Source of the DNA: JAJEAD01 sp965221555
GTDB lineage: Bacteria > Pseudomonadota > Gammaproteobacteria > HK1
NCBI GenBank assembly: GCA_965221555.1
Contig: OZ244895.1
Location: 1,426,001-1,490,000, forward strand
Direction: 5' to 3'
Length of the DNA stretch: 64,000 nucleotides
Numbering within the stretch: position 1 is the first letter of the stretch; every line of letters starts with the position of its first letter. Of this stretch, positions 17,794 to 25,789 are shown one piece after another. A model generated the notes under the pieces. The model was given only the letters and a program-made list of their open reading frames with translations, did not search any database and had not been told where the DNA came from. The position numbers and the translations under genes are program-made.

Positions 17794-17936
17794 GAGGGAG
17801 ATGGCGGGCGATCCGCTTTCCGAACCGGGGCGAGGGCGCCAGGATGGCGCACCCTCGCATTACGATCCAATCACGAACCCGTGTCGCGAATTACTTCGCG
17901 TTCGCGACCGGAATCGCGATTGGCGTCAGCCCGGGG

Positions 17937-18281
17937 TCATTCGCAGAGACCGTTGCTCTGATCGACGCAGCAGTAGATGCCGCTCACGTAGCCGGAGATC
18001 AATCGGTAGACCTCGCTGGATCCCACCGTGACCTCCTTGTCGCTACCCCTCTCAGGGTCGATCTTCGCCAGCAGGCTGCCATTGGCGGAGCAACTGTTGG
18101 TGAGCCAGAGCTTGGTGAGCGTCGGCTTGTTGACCGTGACTTCCTTCCTGACGTCCAGGCAGGCCGCGTCCTCGTAACTCACGGTGCCCCCCGTGCAAGC
18201 GGCGAATGCCTCGCCGACCAGGGCCATCGACAGAATTGTCCCCGCCACGACGGTGAGGATGGACTTGGACCGTTTGTACAT
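17937..18281 (-). CDS. small secreted cysteine-rich protein, unknown family
   Basis: 114 aa. A textbook Sec signal peptide (SILTVVAGTILSMALVGEAF, cleavage after AFA) leaves about 87 mature residues with six cysteines (CTGG, ACLD, NSCSA, YCC, LCE). This suggests three disulfides and export to the periplasm or beyond. GGAGG lies 6 nt before the ATG, and a sigma-70-like promoter is upstream at 18316-18344. I do not recognise the family. It is convergent with the efflux operon and divergent from the DGR variable protein. It could be a host-interaction or surface factor, but nothing in the sequence proves that. Confidence 0.75.
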   Translation of the reverse strand: MYKRSKSILTVVAGTILSMALVGEAFAACTGGTVSYEDAACLDVRKEVTVNKPTLTKLWLTNSCSANGSLLAKIDPERGSDKEVTVGSSEVYRLISGYVSGIYCCVDQSNGLCE

Positions 18282-18315
18282 CGCAGGCCTCCGTAACAGT
18301 CATGACTGCACGGTC

Positions 18316-18344
18316 ACGCTATCCCGCCGACCCGACGGTGTCAA
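18316..18344 (-). promoter_or_regulatory. sigma-70-like promoter of the secreted Cys-rich gene
   Basis: Minus strand: TTGACA (18339-18344), 17-nt spacer, TAGCGT (18316-18321). Perfect -35, weak -10, ideal spacing; predicted leader about 28 nt with a strong SD. Confidence 0.55.
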
Positions 18345-18538
18345 CAAAGCGCCAACCCCCCGCCTTCGGCGAGGTTCTGCACTGCGCTGACGCTCCGTTC
18401 CGGCCGGGGCTCGCACCGCGCGGTGCACTCGTGTCGCGCAAGTTCGGCCGCTCTTGGCCTGGCGGGTGAGCGGCTTTCGGGTCGTGCCGGCGGCGTGATA
18501 GCTTCGGGCCTCAGCACGGGGAGAGGGGAGAGTCGGGC

Positions 18539-20137
18539 ATGATCCGTTGTGCGGCGCGATGGGCGCTGGTGGCGCTGGTGTTGAGCGTGGGCTTTGCGGC
18601 GCGCGCGGATTTCGAGGCGGGCCGCACGGCCTGGGAGGCGGGCCGGAAGGCCGAGGCCATGGAGGCTTGGCGCACGGCGGCGGAAGAGGGTGACGGACGC
18701 GCGATGCTGGCACTGGGACGCCGCCATGCCGAGGGCGTCGGCGTGCTGCAGGATTATGTGGAGGCGCATCTCTGGCTGAATTTGGCGGCCAGCCGAGGCG
18801 AGGCGGAAGCGCCGGCGGAGCGCGACGCGCTGGCGGAGAAGATGAGCGAGGAGCAGGTGGCCGAAGCGCAGGCGCGCGCGGCGGTCTGGCTCGTCCAGCG
18901 GACGCTGCCGGCGGCCGTCAAGGCGGAGGAGAAGCCGGTCGAGGCTGCGGAGATGGCCGAACCGGAGAAGGCTACGCCGCCTGCGCGGGCCGAGACGGAC
19001 TCCAGCCCGGCGGAGCCGGCGCAGGGCGCGGAGCCGTCGCCGGCCATGACGGCGCTGGAGCGCGTGCTGGTGCAGCTGGCGCTGGCGGCGCTGGGCCACG
19101 ATGTGGGCGCGGCCGACGGCGTGTTCGGCCGGCGCACGCGGGACGGCATCGTGGGCTGGCAGGAATCGCAGGGCGAGGCGGTTACGGGCTGGTTGACGGC
19201 GGCGCAACTGGAGGCGCTGCTGGCGCACGGCCGGGAAGTGCAGGCGGAGCGCGAGGCGCACGCCACGCCGGCTTCGGCCACGGAGACCGGAAGCGCCGCC
19301 GCGCCGGACCGTGCGGGCGCGGTGTTCCGCGACTGTGCGGACTGTCCGGAGATGGTGGTGGTTCCGGCGGGCAGCTTCACCATGGGCTCGCCGGAGAGCG
19401 AGAAGGGTCACTCCAAGGATGAGGGTCCGACGCATCGGGTGACGATCCCGTCGCCCTTTGCGGTGGGCAAACATGAGGTGACGCGTGGGGAGTTTGGTCG
19501 CTTCATGGCAGCGACGGGCCATTCGACGGGGGATTCCTGCAACACTTGGGAAAGTAGTAAATGGAAAGAGAGGTCGGGCCGGGGCTGGCGCAATCCGGGC
19601 TTCTCCCAGACGGACCGCGACCCGGTGGTCTGTGTGAACTGGGAAGACGCGCAGGCTTATGTGCGTTGGCTTTCGAAGAAGACCGGGATGGCTTACCGTC
19701 TGTTGAGCGAGGCGGAGTGGGAGTATGCGGCGCGGGCGGGGACGAGAACGGCGCGTTTTTGGGGCGAGAGCGAGAGCGGACAGTGTCAGAATGCGAACGG
19801 TGCGGATTCGTCAAGCGGTGTTGATTGGGCTGTCTCTTGCACCGACGGTTATGCCAAAACGGCGCCTGTGGGGAGTTTTACGGCGAACGCTTTCGGCTTG
19901 CATGATGTGCTGGGTAATGTCTGGGAGTGGGTGGAGGACTGCTGGAACGAAAACTACGAAGGGGCTCCTTCGGACGGCAGCGCATGGCGAAGTGGAGACT
20001 GTTCCAACCGCGGTATACGCGGCGGTTCCTGGCTCCGCGGACCGGTGTTCCAGCGCTCCGCTGGCCGCAGCGGGTCCTTCACCGACGACCGGTTCTGCGA
20101 CGACGGGTTTCGTGTTGCCCGGACGCTCGACCCTTGA
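18539..20137 (+). CDS. DGR variable protein: signal peptide, Sel1-like, peptidoglycan-binding, FGE/SUMF1 domain
   Basis: 532 aa. Signal peptide 1-23; Sel1/TPR-like helices about 24-100 (AMLALGRRHAEGVGVLQDYV); Ala/Pro/Glu linker; PG_binding_1-like domain about 170-230 (GAADGVFGRRTRDGIVGWQE); FGE-sulfatase (C-type-lectin-like) domain about 262-532 (EMVVVPAGSFTMGSPE, YRLLSEAEWEYAARAGT, GNVWEWVEDCW). The last 38 residues (GGSWLRGPVFQRSAG...GFRVART) have the layout of DGR variable regions, and a truncated avd gene follows. Such proteins display a diversified ligand-binding face, here presumably in the periplasm or on the envelope. It is unlikely to be a real formylglycine enzyme. A GGGGAGAGGGGAGAG tract supplies the SD. 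Confidence 0.9.
   Translation: MIRCAARWALVALVLSVGFAARADFEAGRTAWEAGRKAEAMEAWRTAAEEGDGRAMLALGRRHAEGVGVLQDYVEAHLWLNLAASRGEAEAPAERDALAEKMSEEQVAEAQARAAVWLVQRTLPAAVKAEEKPVEAAEMAEPEKATPPARAETDSSPAEPAQGAEPSPAMTALERVLVQLALAALGHDVGAADGVFGRRTRDGIVGWQESQGEAVTGWLTAAQLEALLAHGREVQAEREAHATPASATETGSAAAPDRAGAVFRDCADCPEMVVVPAGSFTMGSPESEKGHSKDEGPTHRVTIPSPFAVGKHEVTRGEFGRFMAATGHSTGDSCNTWESSKWKERSGRGWRNPGFSQTDRDPVVCVNWEDAQAYVRWLSKKTGMAYRLLSEAEWEYAARAGTRTARFWGESESGQCQNANGADSSSGVDWAVSCTDGYAKTAPVGSFTANAFGLHDVLGNVWEWVEDCWNENYEGAPSDGSAWRSGDCSNRGIRGGSWLRGPVFQRSAGRSGSFTDDRFCDDGFRVARTLDP
20021..20130 (+). repeat. putative DGR variable repeat (VR)
   Basis: 3' end of the FGE-domain gene, from GGSW through GFRVAR. Between W498 and G523 most codons at the positions that are usually Asn (AAC) in template repeats are NNC here (CTC, CGC, TTC, GGC, AGC, TCC, TTC, GAC, TTC, TGC, GAC). 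That is the trace expected from adenine mutagenesis of AAC codons. No matching template repeat occurs elsewhere in the window, so the limits are inferred from the protein family. Confidence 0.6.
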
Positions 20138-20171
20138 GTCCTTTCCTCTTAGCCTCCTTCCATGGGGGGTT

Positions 20172-20196
20172 CCAAGGGGGGCTTGCCCCCCCTTGG
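20172..20196 (+). other. GC hairpin downstream of VR
   Basis: CCAAGGGGGG (20172-20181) pairs with CCCCCCTTGG (20187-20196), a 10-bp stem with a 5-nt loop, 34 bp after the variable-protein stop. In characterised DGRs a hairpin or cruciform just after the VR promotes retrohoming. It could equally serve as a transcription terminator, though no T-run follows. Confidence 0.55.
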
Positions 20197-20231
20197 TCTT
20201 TCGGAACCTGAACCGGCCGGGCGGAGCGACG

Positions 20232-20453
20232 ATGTCGAGGGAAACGGCTGAACCGGAAGGGGCGCCGCCGGCCGCAACGGATCGCGCCCGATTGACCGGC
20301 GCGGCGCTGGAATCGCATTACTGCTTTCTGCTCTGGCTGCTGCCGGCGGTGGACAAGTTTCCCCGAACCCGGAAATTCACCCTCGGCGACCGCCTCCAGA
20401 CAACGGCGCTCGACTTTGATGATTCTTCAATGAAAGTAACCTTTTATGGTTGA
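20232..20453 (+). pseudogene. avd: truncated DGR accessory gene avd (bAvd-like)
   Basis: From ATG 20232 it reads about 61 codons of a bAvd-type four-helix-bundle protein: YCFLLWLLPAVDKFPRTRKF and TLGDRLQTTALD match the conserved first half (W-L-x-P...KFPR...F-x-LGDR...ALD). Homology stops at about 20415. The frame then runs through DDSSMKVTFYG to a stop inside the hyuA start region. Intact family members are roughly 110-130 aa. Avd binds the DGR reverse transcriptase and is required for mutagenic retrohoming, so this copy should be non-functional. Its position after the variable protein is the normal DGR order. Confidence 0.85.
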
Positions 20454-22515
20454 CTCTCAACGCGCGACATCCTCCTGGCGCATCGGGATTGATGTCGGCG
20501 GCACCTTTACCGATGTCATCGCGGTCGACGATGCGGGCACGGTGACTTTCGTCAAGGCGGCGAGCACGCCGGCGGATCAATCGGTCGGGGTCATGGACGC
20601 GCTCGGGCGCCTTGCGGATCGCCTGGACCTTGATGTCGGCAGCCTGCTCGCCCGCACCGAACGCATCATGCACGGGATGACGGTCGCCACCAACGCCCTG
20701 CTCGAACGCAAGGGCGCGCGGACGGGGCTGCTGACGAGTGCGGGGCACCGCGATGTGCTGGAAATGCGCGAAGGTCTGAAGCCCGCGCGCTACGACCTGC
20801 GTCTTCCCCGCCCGGAGCCGCTCGTGCCGCGTTACTTGCGCCTCGGAGTGCGAGAGCGCATCCGCGCCGACGGCCGGATCGAGACTCCCCTCGACGAGGA
20901 ATCGCTTCACCGCGCGGTACGCGCCCTGGTCCGGGCGCGGGTCGACTCCGTGGCGGTGTGCTACCTGCATGCGTGGCGTGACGACGCCCACGAGCGCCGC
21001 ACCCGGGAAGTGCTGGAGCAGGCTCTGCCGGGTGTCTACGTGTGCCTGTCGTCGGAGGTTCTGCCGCAGATCAAGGAGTATCAGCGGGTCTCCACCACCG
21101 TCGTGAACGCCTACGTCGGCCCGCTCATCCGCGGGTATCTGAAGGGGCTCGAGGCGCGCCTTCGCGATGCCGGTTTCCACGGCCCCCTGCTCGTCATGCT
21201 CTCGCACGGCGGGGTCGCACCGGTGGACGAAGCGGTGCGCATCGCCGCCGCCACCGTGTTGTCGGGTCCGGCCGGTGGGGTCGCCGGTGCGCGTCGCGTC
21301 TCGGCGATGCGCGAGGCGCCGAATCTGATTCCCTTCGACATGGGCGGTACCTCGACCGACATCTCGCTCGTCACCGACGGCGAGGCGACGCTCTCCGCGG
21401 AGCGCTCCATCGCCAACGAACGCATCGCGTTGCCGAGCCTCGACATCGTCACTCTGGGCGCCGGCGGCGGCTCGATTGCCCGGGTCGAGGAGGGCGGCCT
21501 CCTCCAGGTGGGCCCGCAGAGCGCGGGCGCGGTGCCGGGGCCCGCGTGCTACGGACAGGGAGGCGAGGCGGCGACCGTGACCGACGCGAGCGTGGTGCTC
21601 GGTTATCTCGACCCCGACAATTTCCTCGGAGGCGGAACCCGTCTCGACCGCAATGCGGCGGAGTCGGTCCTTTCGAAGATCGGGACGGCGCTCGGTATCG
21701 ACACGCTCCGCGCCGCCGAAGGCATTCACCGGGTCGTCAACACGCAGATGGCGGAGGGCATCCGGCTCGCGACGCTGCGCCGCGGCGTCGACCCCCGCCG
21801 CTTCGGTCTCCTCGGATTCGGGGGAGCGGCGGGGCTCCACGCCACCGCGCTCGCCCGCATGCTCGGGCTCGAACGGGTGCTGCTGCCGCGGGTCGCATCG
21901 GTGCTTTCCGCGTGGGGCATGCTCGCGACCGATCTGCGGGCCGAGGCGGTGCACTCTCATGTCGGCGAGACCGACCGTCTTGACGCCGCCACGGTGCGGC
22001 AACTGTTCCGGACCCTGCAGTCCCGGGGACGCGAGCGCATGGCCGGCTGGTTCGATGGCGAGATAGTGTCCCGCCTTTCGGCCGAGATGCGCTACGGCGA
22101 GCAGATATTCGAGATCGACGTGCCTTTTTCGCAGGACGATCTGGACGCGCCGGATCTCCTCTCCCGCCTGAAGCACGCCTTCGAAGCCCGGCACGAGCAG
22201 CTCTACACCTACAGCCTCGAAGAGCAGGAACCGGTCCTGGTCAACGCCCGGGTCGCGACGGTCGGGCTGATGCCGGCGCTTCCCGCGGAACCCTCCGCCA
22301 CCGGGACCCGGCCCGCGCCGCCGCGCGACGAACGCCGGATCTACCTCGGAGGGTGGTGTCCGGCGCCGGTGTACGCCTTCTCCGATCTCGCGGCGGGGCA
22401 GGCGATAGAGGGGCCGGCGATCGTGGAATCGGACACCACCACGGTGCTGTTGCGCTCCGGTGACCGCGCGGTCGCCACCGCGGAGCGTTGGCTCGACATC
22501 GCGATACGCGCCTGA
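20446..22515 (+). CDS. hyuA: N-methylhydantoinase A / 5-oxoprolinase A-type subunit
   Basis: 689 aa with the actin-like ATPase signatures of HyuA: GIDVGGTFTDVIAVDDAGTV at the N-terminus, MTVATNALLERKGARTGLLT, PFDMGGTSTDISLV in the middle, and GAGGGSIARV. It supplies ATP-dependent ring activation for the HyuA/HyuB hydantoinase. The start overlaps the end of the broken avd frame, and only about 30 bp of AT-rich leader separates the avd homology from the ATG. The deletion that removed the rest of the DGR therefore ended right here. Its partner hyuB is at 10630. Confidence 0.93.
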   Translation: MVDSQRATSSWRIGIDVGGTFTDVIAVDDAGTVTFVKAASTPADQSVGVMDALGRLADRLDLDVGSLLARTERIMHGMTVATNALLERKGARTGLLTSAGHRDVLEMREGLKPARYDLRLPRPEPLVPRYLRLGVRERIRADGRIETPLDEESLHRAVRALVRARVDSVAVCYLHAWRDDAHERRTREVLEQALPGVYVCLSSEVLPQIKEYQRVSTTVVNAYVGPLIRGYLKGLEARLRDAGFHGPLLVMLSHGGVAPVDEAVRIAAATVLSGPAGGVAGARRVSAMREAPNLIPFDMGGTSTDISLVTDGEATLSAERSIANERIALPSLDIVTLGAGGGSIARVEEGGLLQVGPQSAGAVPGPACYGQGGEAATVTDASVVLGYLDPDNFLGGGTRLDRNAAESVLSKIGTALGIDTLRAAEGIHRVVNTQMAEGIRLATLRRGVDPRRFGLLGFGGAAGLHATALARMLGLERVLLPRVASVLSAWGMLATDLRAEAVHSHVGETDRLDAATVRQLFRTLQSRGRERMAGWFDGEIVSRLSAEMRYGEQIFEIDVPFSQDDLDAPDLLSRLKHAFEARHEQLYTYSLEEQEPVLVNARVATVGLMPALPAEPSATGTRPAPPRDERRIYLGGWCPAPVYAFSDLAAGQAIEGPAIVESDTTTVLLRSGDRAVATAERWLDIAIRA

Positions 22516-22534
22516 GTCGAGCGAATCCGTGGCC

Positions 22535-23128
22535 ATGGCCGGCGATCCGATGGCGTTGTTCGCGGCGGACCGCGAACGGGCCTCGGGCCAGGGCGATCCG
22601 ATGGCCGACCTGTGCGTGCTCGCCACCGTCGGCGAGCGGGGAGCTCCGGCTCTGCGCACCCTGGTGGTGCGGGGGATCGACTCCCGGGCGGTGCAGATCT
22701 ACATCAACCGCCACAGTCCCAAGTGGGCCGAACTGCACCCTTCGGGGCGCTTCGAGCTGCTGTGCTACTACTCGACGCTGCGTCTTCAATATCGATTGCG
22801 CGGCGTCGCGGCGGAGCACGATGTCGATGCCGTGCGCCGGAGCTGGAAGCGCAAGCCCTATCGCACCCGCCTGCTCGACTGGTACTACGAGCTCGAGCGG
22901 CGCCAGAGCGCTCCGCTTGCGAGCCGGGAGGATCTTGTCGCCGGGCACCGCCGGATGCAGGCGCGCTTTCCGGACCCGGAGAAGGTGCCGCCGCCGGACG
23001 GGGTGCGTGGTCTCGATCTGGTGGTTGCGTGGATGGAACGCCTCGATCTCGGCGCCACCCCGGTGCACGAGCGCCGCGCCTTCACGAGGACGGGCGAGTC
23101 CTGGCGGGAGACGCCGCTGGTGCCGTGA
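22535..23128 (+). CDS. pyridoxamine 5'-phosphate oxidase family protein
   Basis: 197 aa from ATG 22535 (a GTG two codons earlier is possible). Flavin-binding split-barrel features: PALRTLVVRGIDSRAVQIYI, SPKWAELHPSGRFELLCYYS, and a C-terminus (FTRTGESWRETPLVP) like PdxH (FTR-x-GxxW-x-x-x-x-L-x-P). It is shorter and more divergent than true PdxH, so it may be a PNPOx-like FMN protein of other function. It lies 19 bp after hyuA and probably shares its transcript. Confidence 0.75.
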   Translation: MAGDPMALFAADRERASGQGDPMADLCVLATVGERGAPALRTLVVRGIDSRAVQIYINRHSPKWAELHPSGRFELLCYYSTLRLQYRLRGVAAEHDVDAVRRSWKRKPYRTRLLDWYYELERRQSAPLASREDLVAGHRRMQARFPDPEKVPPPDGVRGLDLVVAWMERLDLGATPVHERRAFTRTGESWRETPLVP

Positions 23129-23165
23129 TGCGCGGGCGTACTTGGATATTGCCGTCCCGCCCCTG
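23128..23165. repeat. repeat family B, partial copy
   Basis: GCGTACTTG, nine variable bases, then GTCCCG recurs with identical spacing at 62740-62763; a weaker relative lies near 25634. It starts at the PNPOx-like stop codon. Confidence 0.4.
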
Positions 23166-23259
23166 CTTCGCGTTCGACCACGTCAACGCCGGCGGATGCG
23201 CGTTCGCAGCCGTGAATCGGAATGACACCGCGTCCGGTACGTCTCTCGCCGCGGAAGTC

Positions 23260-23766
23260 TCAGCGCCGCCGGATCCCCATGCGACCGGCCTCGCGCGGCG
23301 CCTCCACGCGTCGGTGGGCATTTCGGATCCGGTCGAGCGTCGCGAGCATGTCCGGGGTAAAGGCGGTCGATCGAGAGCGCGCAACGTCCACGTTGATGAA
23401 GAGCAGCTCGTTGGTCGCCGCGAGGTAGTCCTCGGTATCGTGGTGCATCCAATGGAAGTAGTGCAGGCGCTTCGCGTCGAAGTCGAGCAGCATGGTGGTG
23501 ATGCGGAAGGGATCGCCCTCGCGCAGCTCGCGCCGGTAGGTGACGTGGCTCTCCAGCGCATAGGTGGAAGTGCCGGTGCGGGCGCGATAGGAGTCGTCGA
23601 GTCCGAACGCGTCCCAGAACGCGTCCGTGCCATGGTCGAAGGCGACCATGTAATAGGCGAGGTTCAGGTGGCCGTTGTAGTCGATCCACTCCGGGAGCAC
23701 GACGCCGCGGTGGACGGTCGCCGGACTCTCGCCGTCGCCGAGGGGCAGCTTCGCGACTTCGCTCAC
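23260..23766 (-). CDS. hotdog-fold acyl-CoA thioesterase
   Basis: 168 aa. The 4-hydroxybenzoyl-CoA thioesterase-like signature WIDYNGHLNLAYYMVAFDHG is near residue 30, followed by THVTYRRELREGD-type and LHYFHWMHH blocks. It resembles thioesterases associated with carnitine/dehydrocarnitine catabolism. No such pathway genes are near, so the acyl substrate is open. Convergent with the PNPOx-like gene. Confidence 0.82.
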   Translation of the reverse strand: MSEVAKLPLGDGESPATVHRGVVLPEWIDYNGHLNLAYYMVAFDHGTDAFWDAFGLDDSYRARTGTSTYALESHVTYRRELREGDPFRITTMLLDFDAKRLHYFHWMHHDTEDYLAATNELLFINVDVARSRSTAFTPDMLATLDRIRNAHRRVEAPREAGRMGIRRR

Positions 23767-24273
23767 CGCGCGGGTCGGGACGCCAGTTCCGCGCGGGAGG
23801 GGCGGTTCACGGCGCCCGCCGCGAGTGCCGCGGCTCGAGTGCGTCGAAGATCGTCATCAGGGTGCCCGCCCCCAGGGCGGATCGGGGCGTCGAAGGCGGC
23901 ATCGGTCCCGGGTAAAGCGTCATGGTGCATGGGTTCCCACCGCTCGATCGATGCTGGGTGACCGGCGCTTGCCCGAAAGTGCACCAGTTTCCTGCTGCGG
24001 ACGCCAATATGCTCGCCGTTACGCGTCTTACGGTCCGTGCGCCCCACTACCACGGCATCCCGGCCCCCGAAGCGGCCGAAAGTCGGTGCAACTTGCGAGC
24101 TTGCAATGCTATCCGATCCCCGCGATCGCTTGTTCCGAGGGCATTGCCGGGGCCGCGTTGCGGGTTGATGGAACGCGCCCTTGTTGCGCTGTCATGCGTG
24201 CACGATACTCCGCCGCCGGCTCACCCGGCCCACCGACCGAGGCCGGGCGAGCGATGGAATCGGAGACGAGCCG
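23767..24273. other. 507-bp divergent spacer with a repeat element
   Basis: Separates the thioesterase from the threonine aldolase. It contains an inverted copy of repeat family A (23969-24100). No credible gene is seen in the remainder. Confidence 0.6.
23969..24100. repeat. repeat family A, inverted short copy
   Basis: Ends TTGCCCGAAAGTGCACCAG and GTCGGTGCAACTTGCGAG are imperfect inverted repeats. The reverse complement contains the family words GCCGCTTCGG, GGGATGCCGTGGTAG, GCGCACGGACCG and GCGAGCATATTGGCGTCCGC in the same order as other copies. Confidence 0.65.
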
Positions 24274-25296
24274 ATGATCAATCTCTACAGCGATACGCAG
24301 ACCCGGCCCGGCCCGCGGATGCGCCGGGCAATGGCCGAGGCGCCGGTGGGCGACGAGCAGCGCCACGATGACCCGAGCGTCAACGCGCTCTGCGAAGGGG
24401 TGGCGGCCCTGCTCGGCAAGGAGTCCGCCGTGTTCCTGCCTTCGGGCACGATGTGCAACGAGATTGCGATCCAGGTCCACTGCCGTCCCGGAGACGAGGT
24501 GATAGCGGACCGCACCGCGCACATCGTCGTCCTCGAGGCCGGCGGTCCCGCCGCCTTGAGCGGCGCGTCGGTGTATCCGGTGGATGGGATCGCCGGCGTC
24601 TACACCGCGGCGCAGGCCCGCGCGGCGATCCGTCCCCGGAACCGCTACACGCCGCGCACTTGCCTGATTTCGGTGGAGCAGAGCGCAAACCTCGGGGGAG
24701 GCACGATCTGGCCGATCGAGGCGATCGACTCGCTCGCCGCGGTCGCGGCGGAGCACGGATTGCGCATGCACATGGACGGCGCGCGTCTGTTGAATGCGGT
24801 GGTCGGAAGCGGGGTGGAAGCCAGCCGCTTCGCGGCGCCCTTCGACAGCGTCTGGATCGATCTCAGCAAGGGCCTGGGGTGTCCGGTGGGCGCGGTCCTC
24901 GCGGGCAGCGCCGCCTTCATCGAGGAGGCATGGCGCTGCAAGCAGCGCATGGGCGGGGCGATGCGCCAGGCCGGGATCGTCGCCGCGGCGGGCATCTACG
25001 CGCTGGAGCACAACGTGGAGCGTCTCGCTGAGGACCACGAGAACGCCCGCCGCTTCGCGTCCGGTATCGCCGAGATCCCGGGGATCGAGGTCGATACCGC
25101 GGCGGTAGAGACCAACATCGTGCTCTTCCGCCTCTCCGATGGCGCAAGCTCCCTGACGGAATTCGCAGCCCGGCTCCAGCAGGCCGGTCTCTGGATAAGC
25201 GTCATCGGCGAGACGCTGCGGGTGGTGACCCACCTCGATGTCTCCCGTGCGGATATCGATGCCGCGATCGCCATCATGAAGAAAGTGATGCGATGA
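24274..25296 (+). CDS. ltaE: low-specificity L-threonine aldolase
   Basis: 340 aa from ATG 24274 (GGAGA upstream). PLP fold type I beta-eliminating lyase: MINLYSDTQTRPGPRMRRAM, ALLGKESAVFLPSGTMCNE, LRMHMDGARLLNAVV, and the PLP-lysine motif DLSKGLGCPVGAVLAG. It cleaves L-threonine or L-allo-threonine to glycine and acetaldehyde, so it could feed the glycine cleavage genes further right. Single gene. Confidence 0.92.
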   Translation: MINLYSDTQTRPGPRMRRAMAEAPVGDEQRHDDPSVNALCEGVAALLGKESAVFLPSGTMCNEIAIQVHCRPGDEVIADRTAHIVVLEAGGPAALSGASVYPVDGIAGVYTAAQARAAIRPRNRYTPRTCLISVEQSANLGGGTIWPIEAIDSLAAVAAEHGLRMHMDGARLLNAVVGSGVEASRFAAPFDSVWIDLSKGLGCPVGAVLAGSAAFIEEAWRCKQRMGGAMRQAGIVAAAGIYALEHNVERLAEDHENARRFASGIAEIPGIEVDTAAVETNIVLFRLSDGASSLTEFAARLQQAGLWISVIGETLRVVTHLDVSRADIDAAIAIMKKVMR

Positions 25297-25789
25297 GGGC
25301 TCCCGACTCTCTCCCCATCGAGCCGTGCTCCCCGGTCTCCGCGCACTTCGCTCCGGGGTTTGGCGCAGCTTCCGGGTCGGAGCGGGCGTGCAATGCGCCG
25401 GGGGCGTTGCGGGTGGCCTCCAGGTGCGTATAGTGTGCGGGCGTCCGGCTGGCGCCAAGGTGCGCCACCTGATGCCGCGCCTCGCAGGGCCGGTGCGCGA
25501 TGAGTACAACCATGCCCGTAGCCGCGGCCGTCGCGGGTGACGCCCCCGGCCGCACGCCAACCGCAATGTTTTCCCCGATACACGAGAGCCACGGGCGCGC
25601 AGATGTCGGCAGGGGCAAGGGCCTTCGCGAATCAGAGTGCGCAGACGGGCCTTCACGGCGCCGTCCCGCGCCCTGACTCGGAGCTCTCGCGGCTCGCACC
25701 CCGACCACACGTGGCTACGTGTCATATCTTGCTCGTCCACCGAGCCCCCGAACGCATCCTCGAGCCCAATGCCGTGAGGTGATGCTGCC
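25297..25789. other. 493-bp intergenic region
   Basis: No supported gene. A 57-codon frame starting near 25501 lacks an SD and looks accidental. The stretch 25585-25676 matches repeat family B. The promoter for the GuaC-type gene should be here but is not recognisable. Confidence 0.5.
25585..25676. repeat. repeat family B copy
   Basis: GGGCGCGCAGATGTCGGCAG, then GGGGCAAGGGCC, GCGAATCAGAGTGCGCA and GCCGTCCCG align in order with the 62672-62768 copy. Diverged. Confidence 0.4.

Noticed and set aside
18539..20137. True formylglycine-generating enzyme
   Set aside because: The C-terminus has the DGR variable-region layout and no sulfatase gene is near.
20138..20446. Complete avd gene, template repeat or reverse transcriptase
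   Set aside because: Only the first half of avd is recognisable, and no sequence matching the VR or RT motifs (such as YxDD) was seen here or elsewhere in the window.
25501..25677. 57-codon frame before the GuaC-type gene
   Set aside because: No SD, low-complexity product, and partly made of repeat family B.
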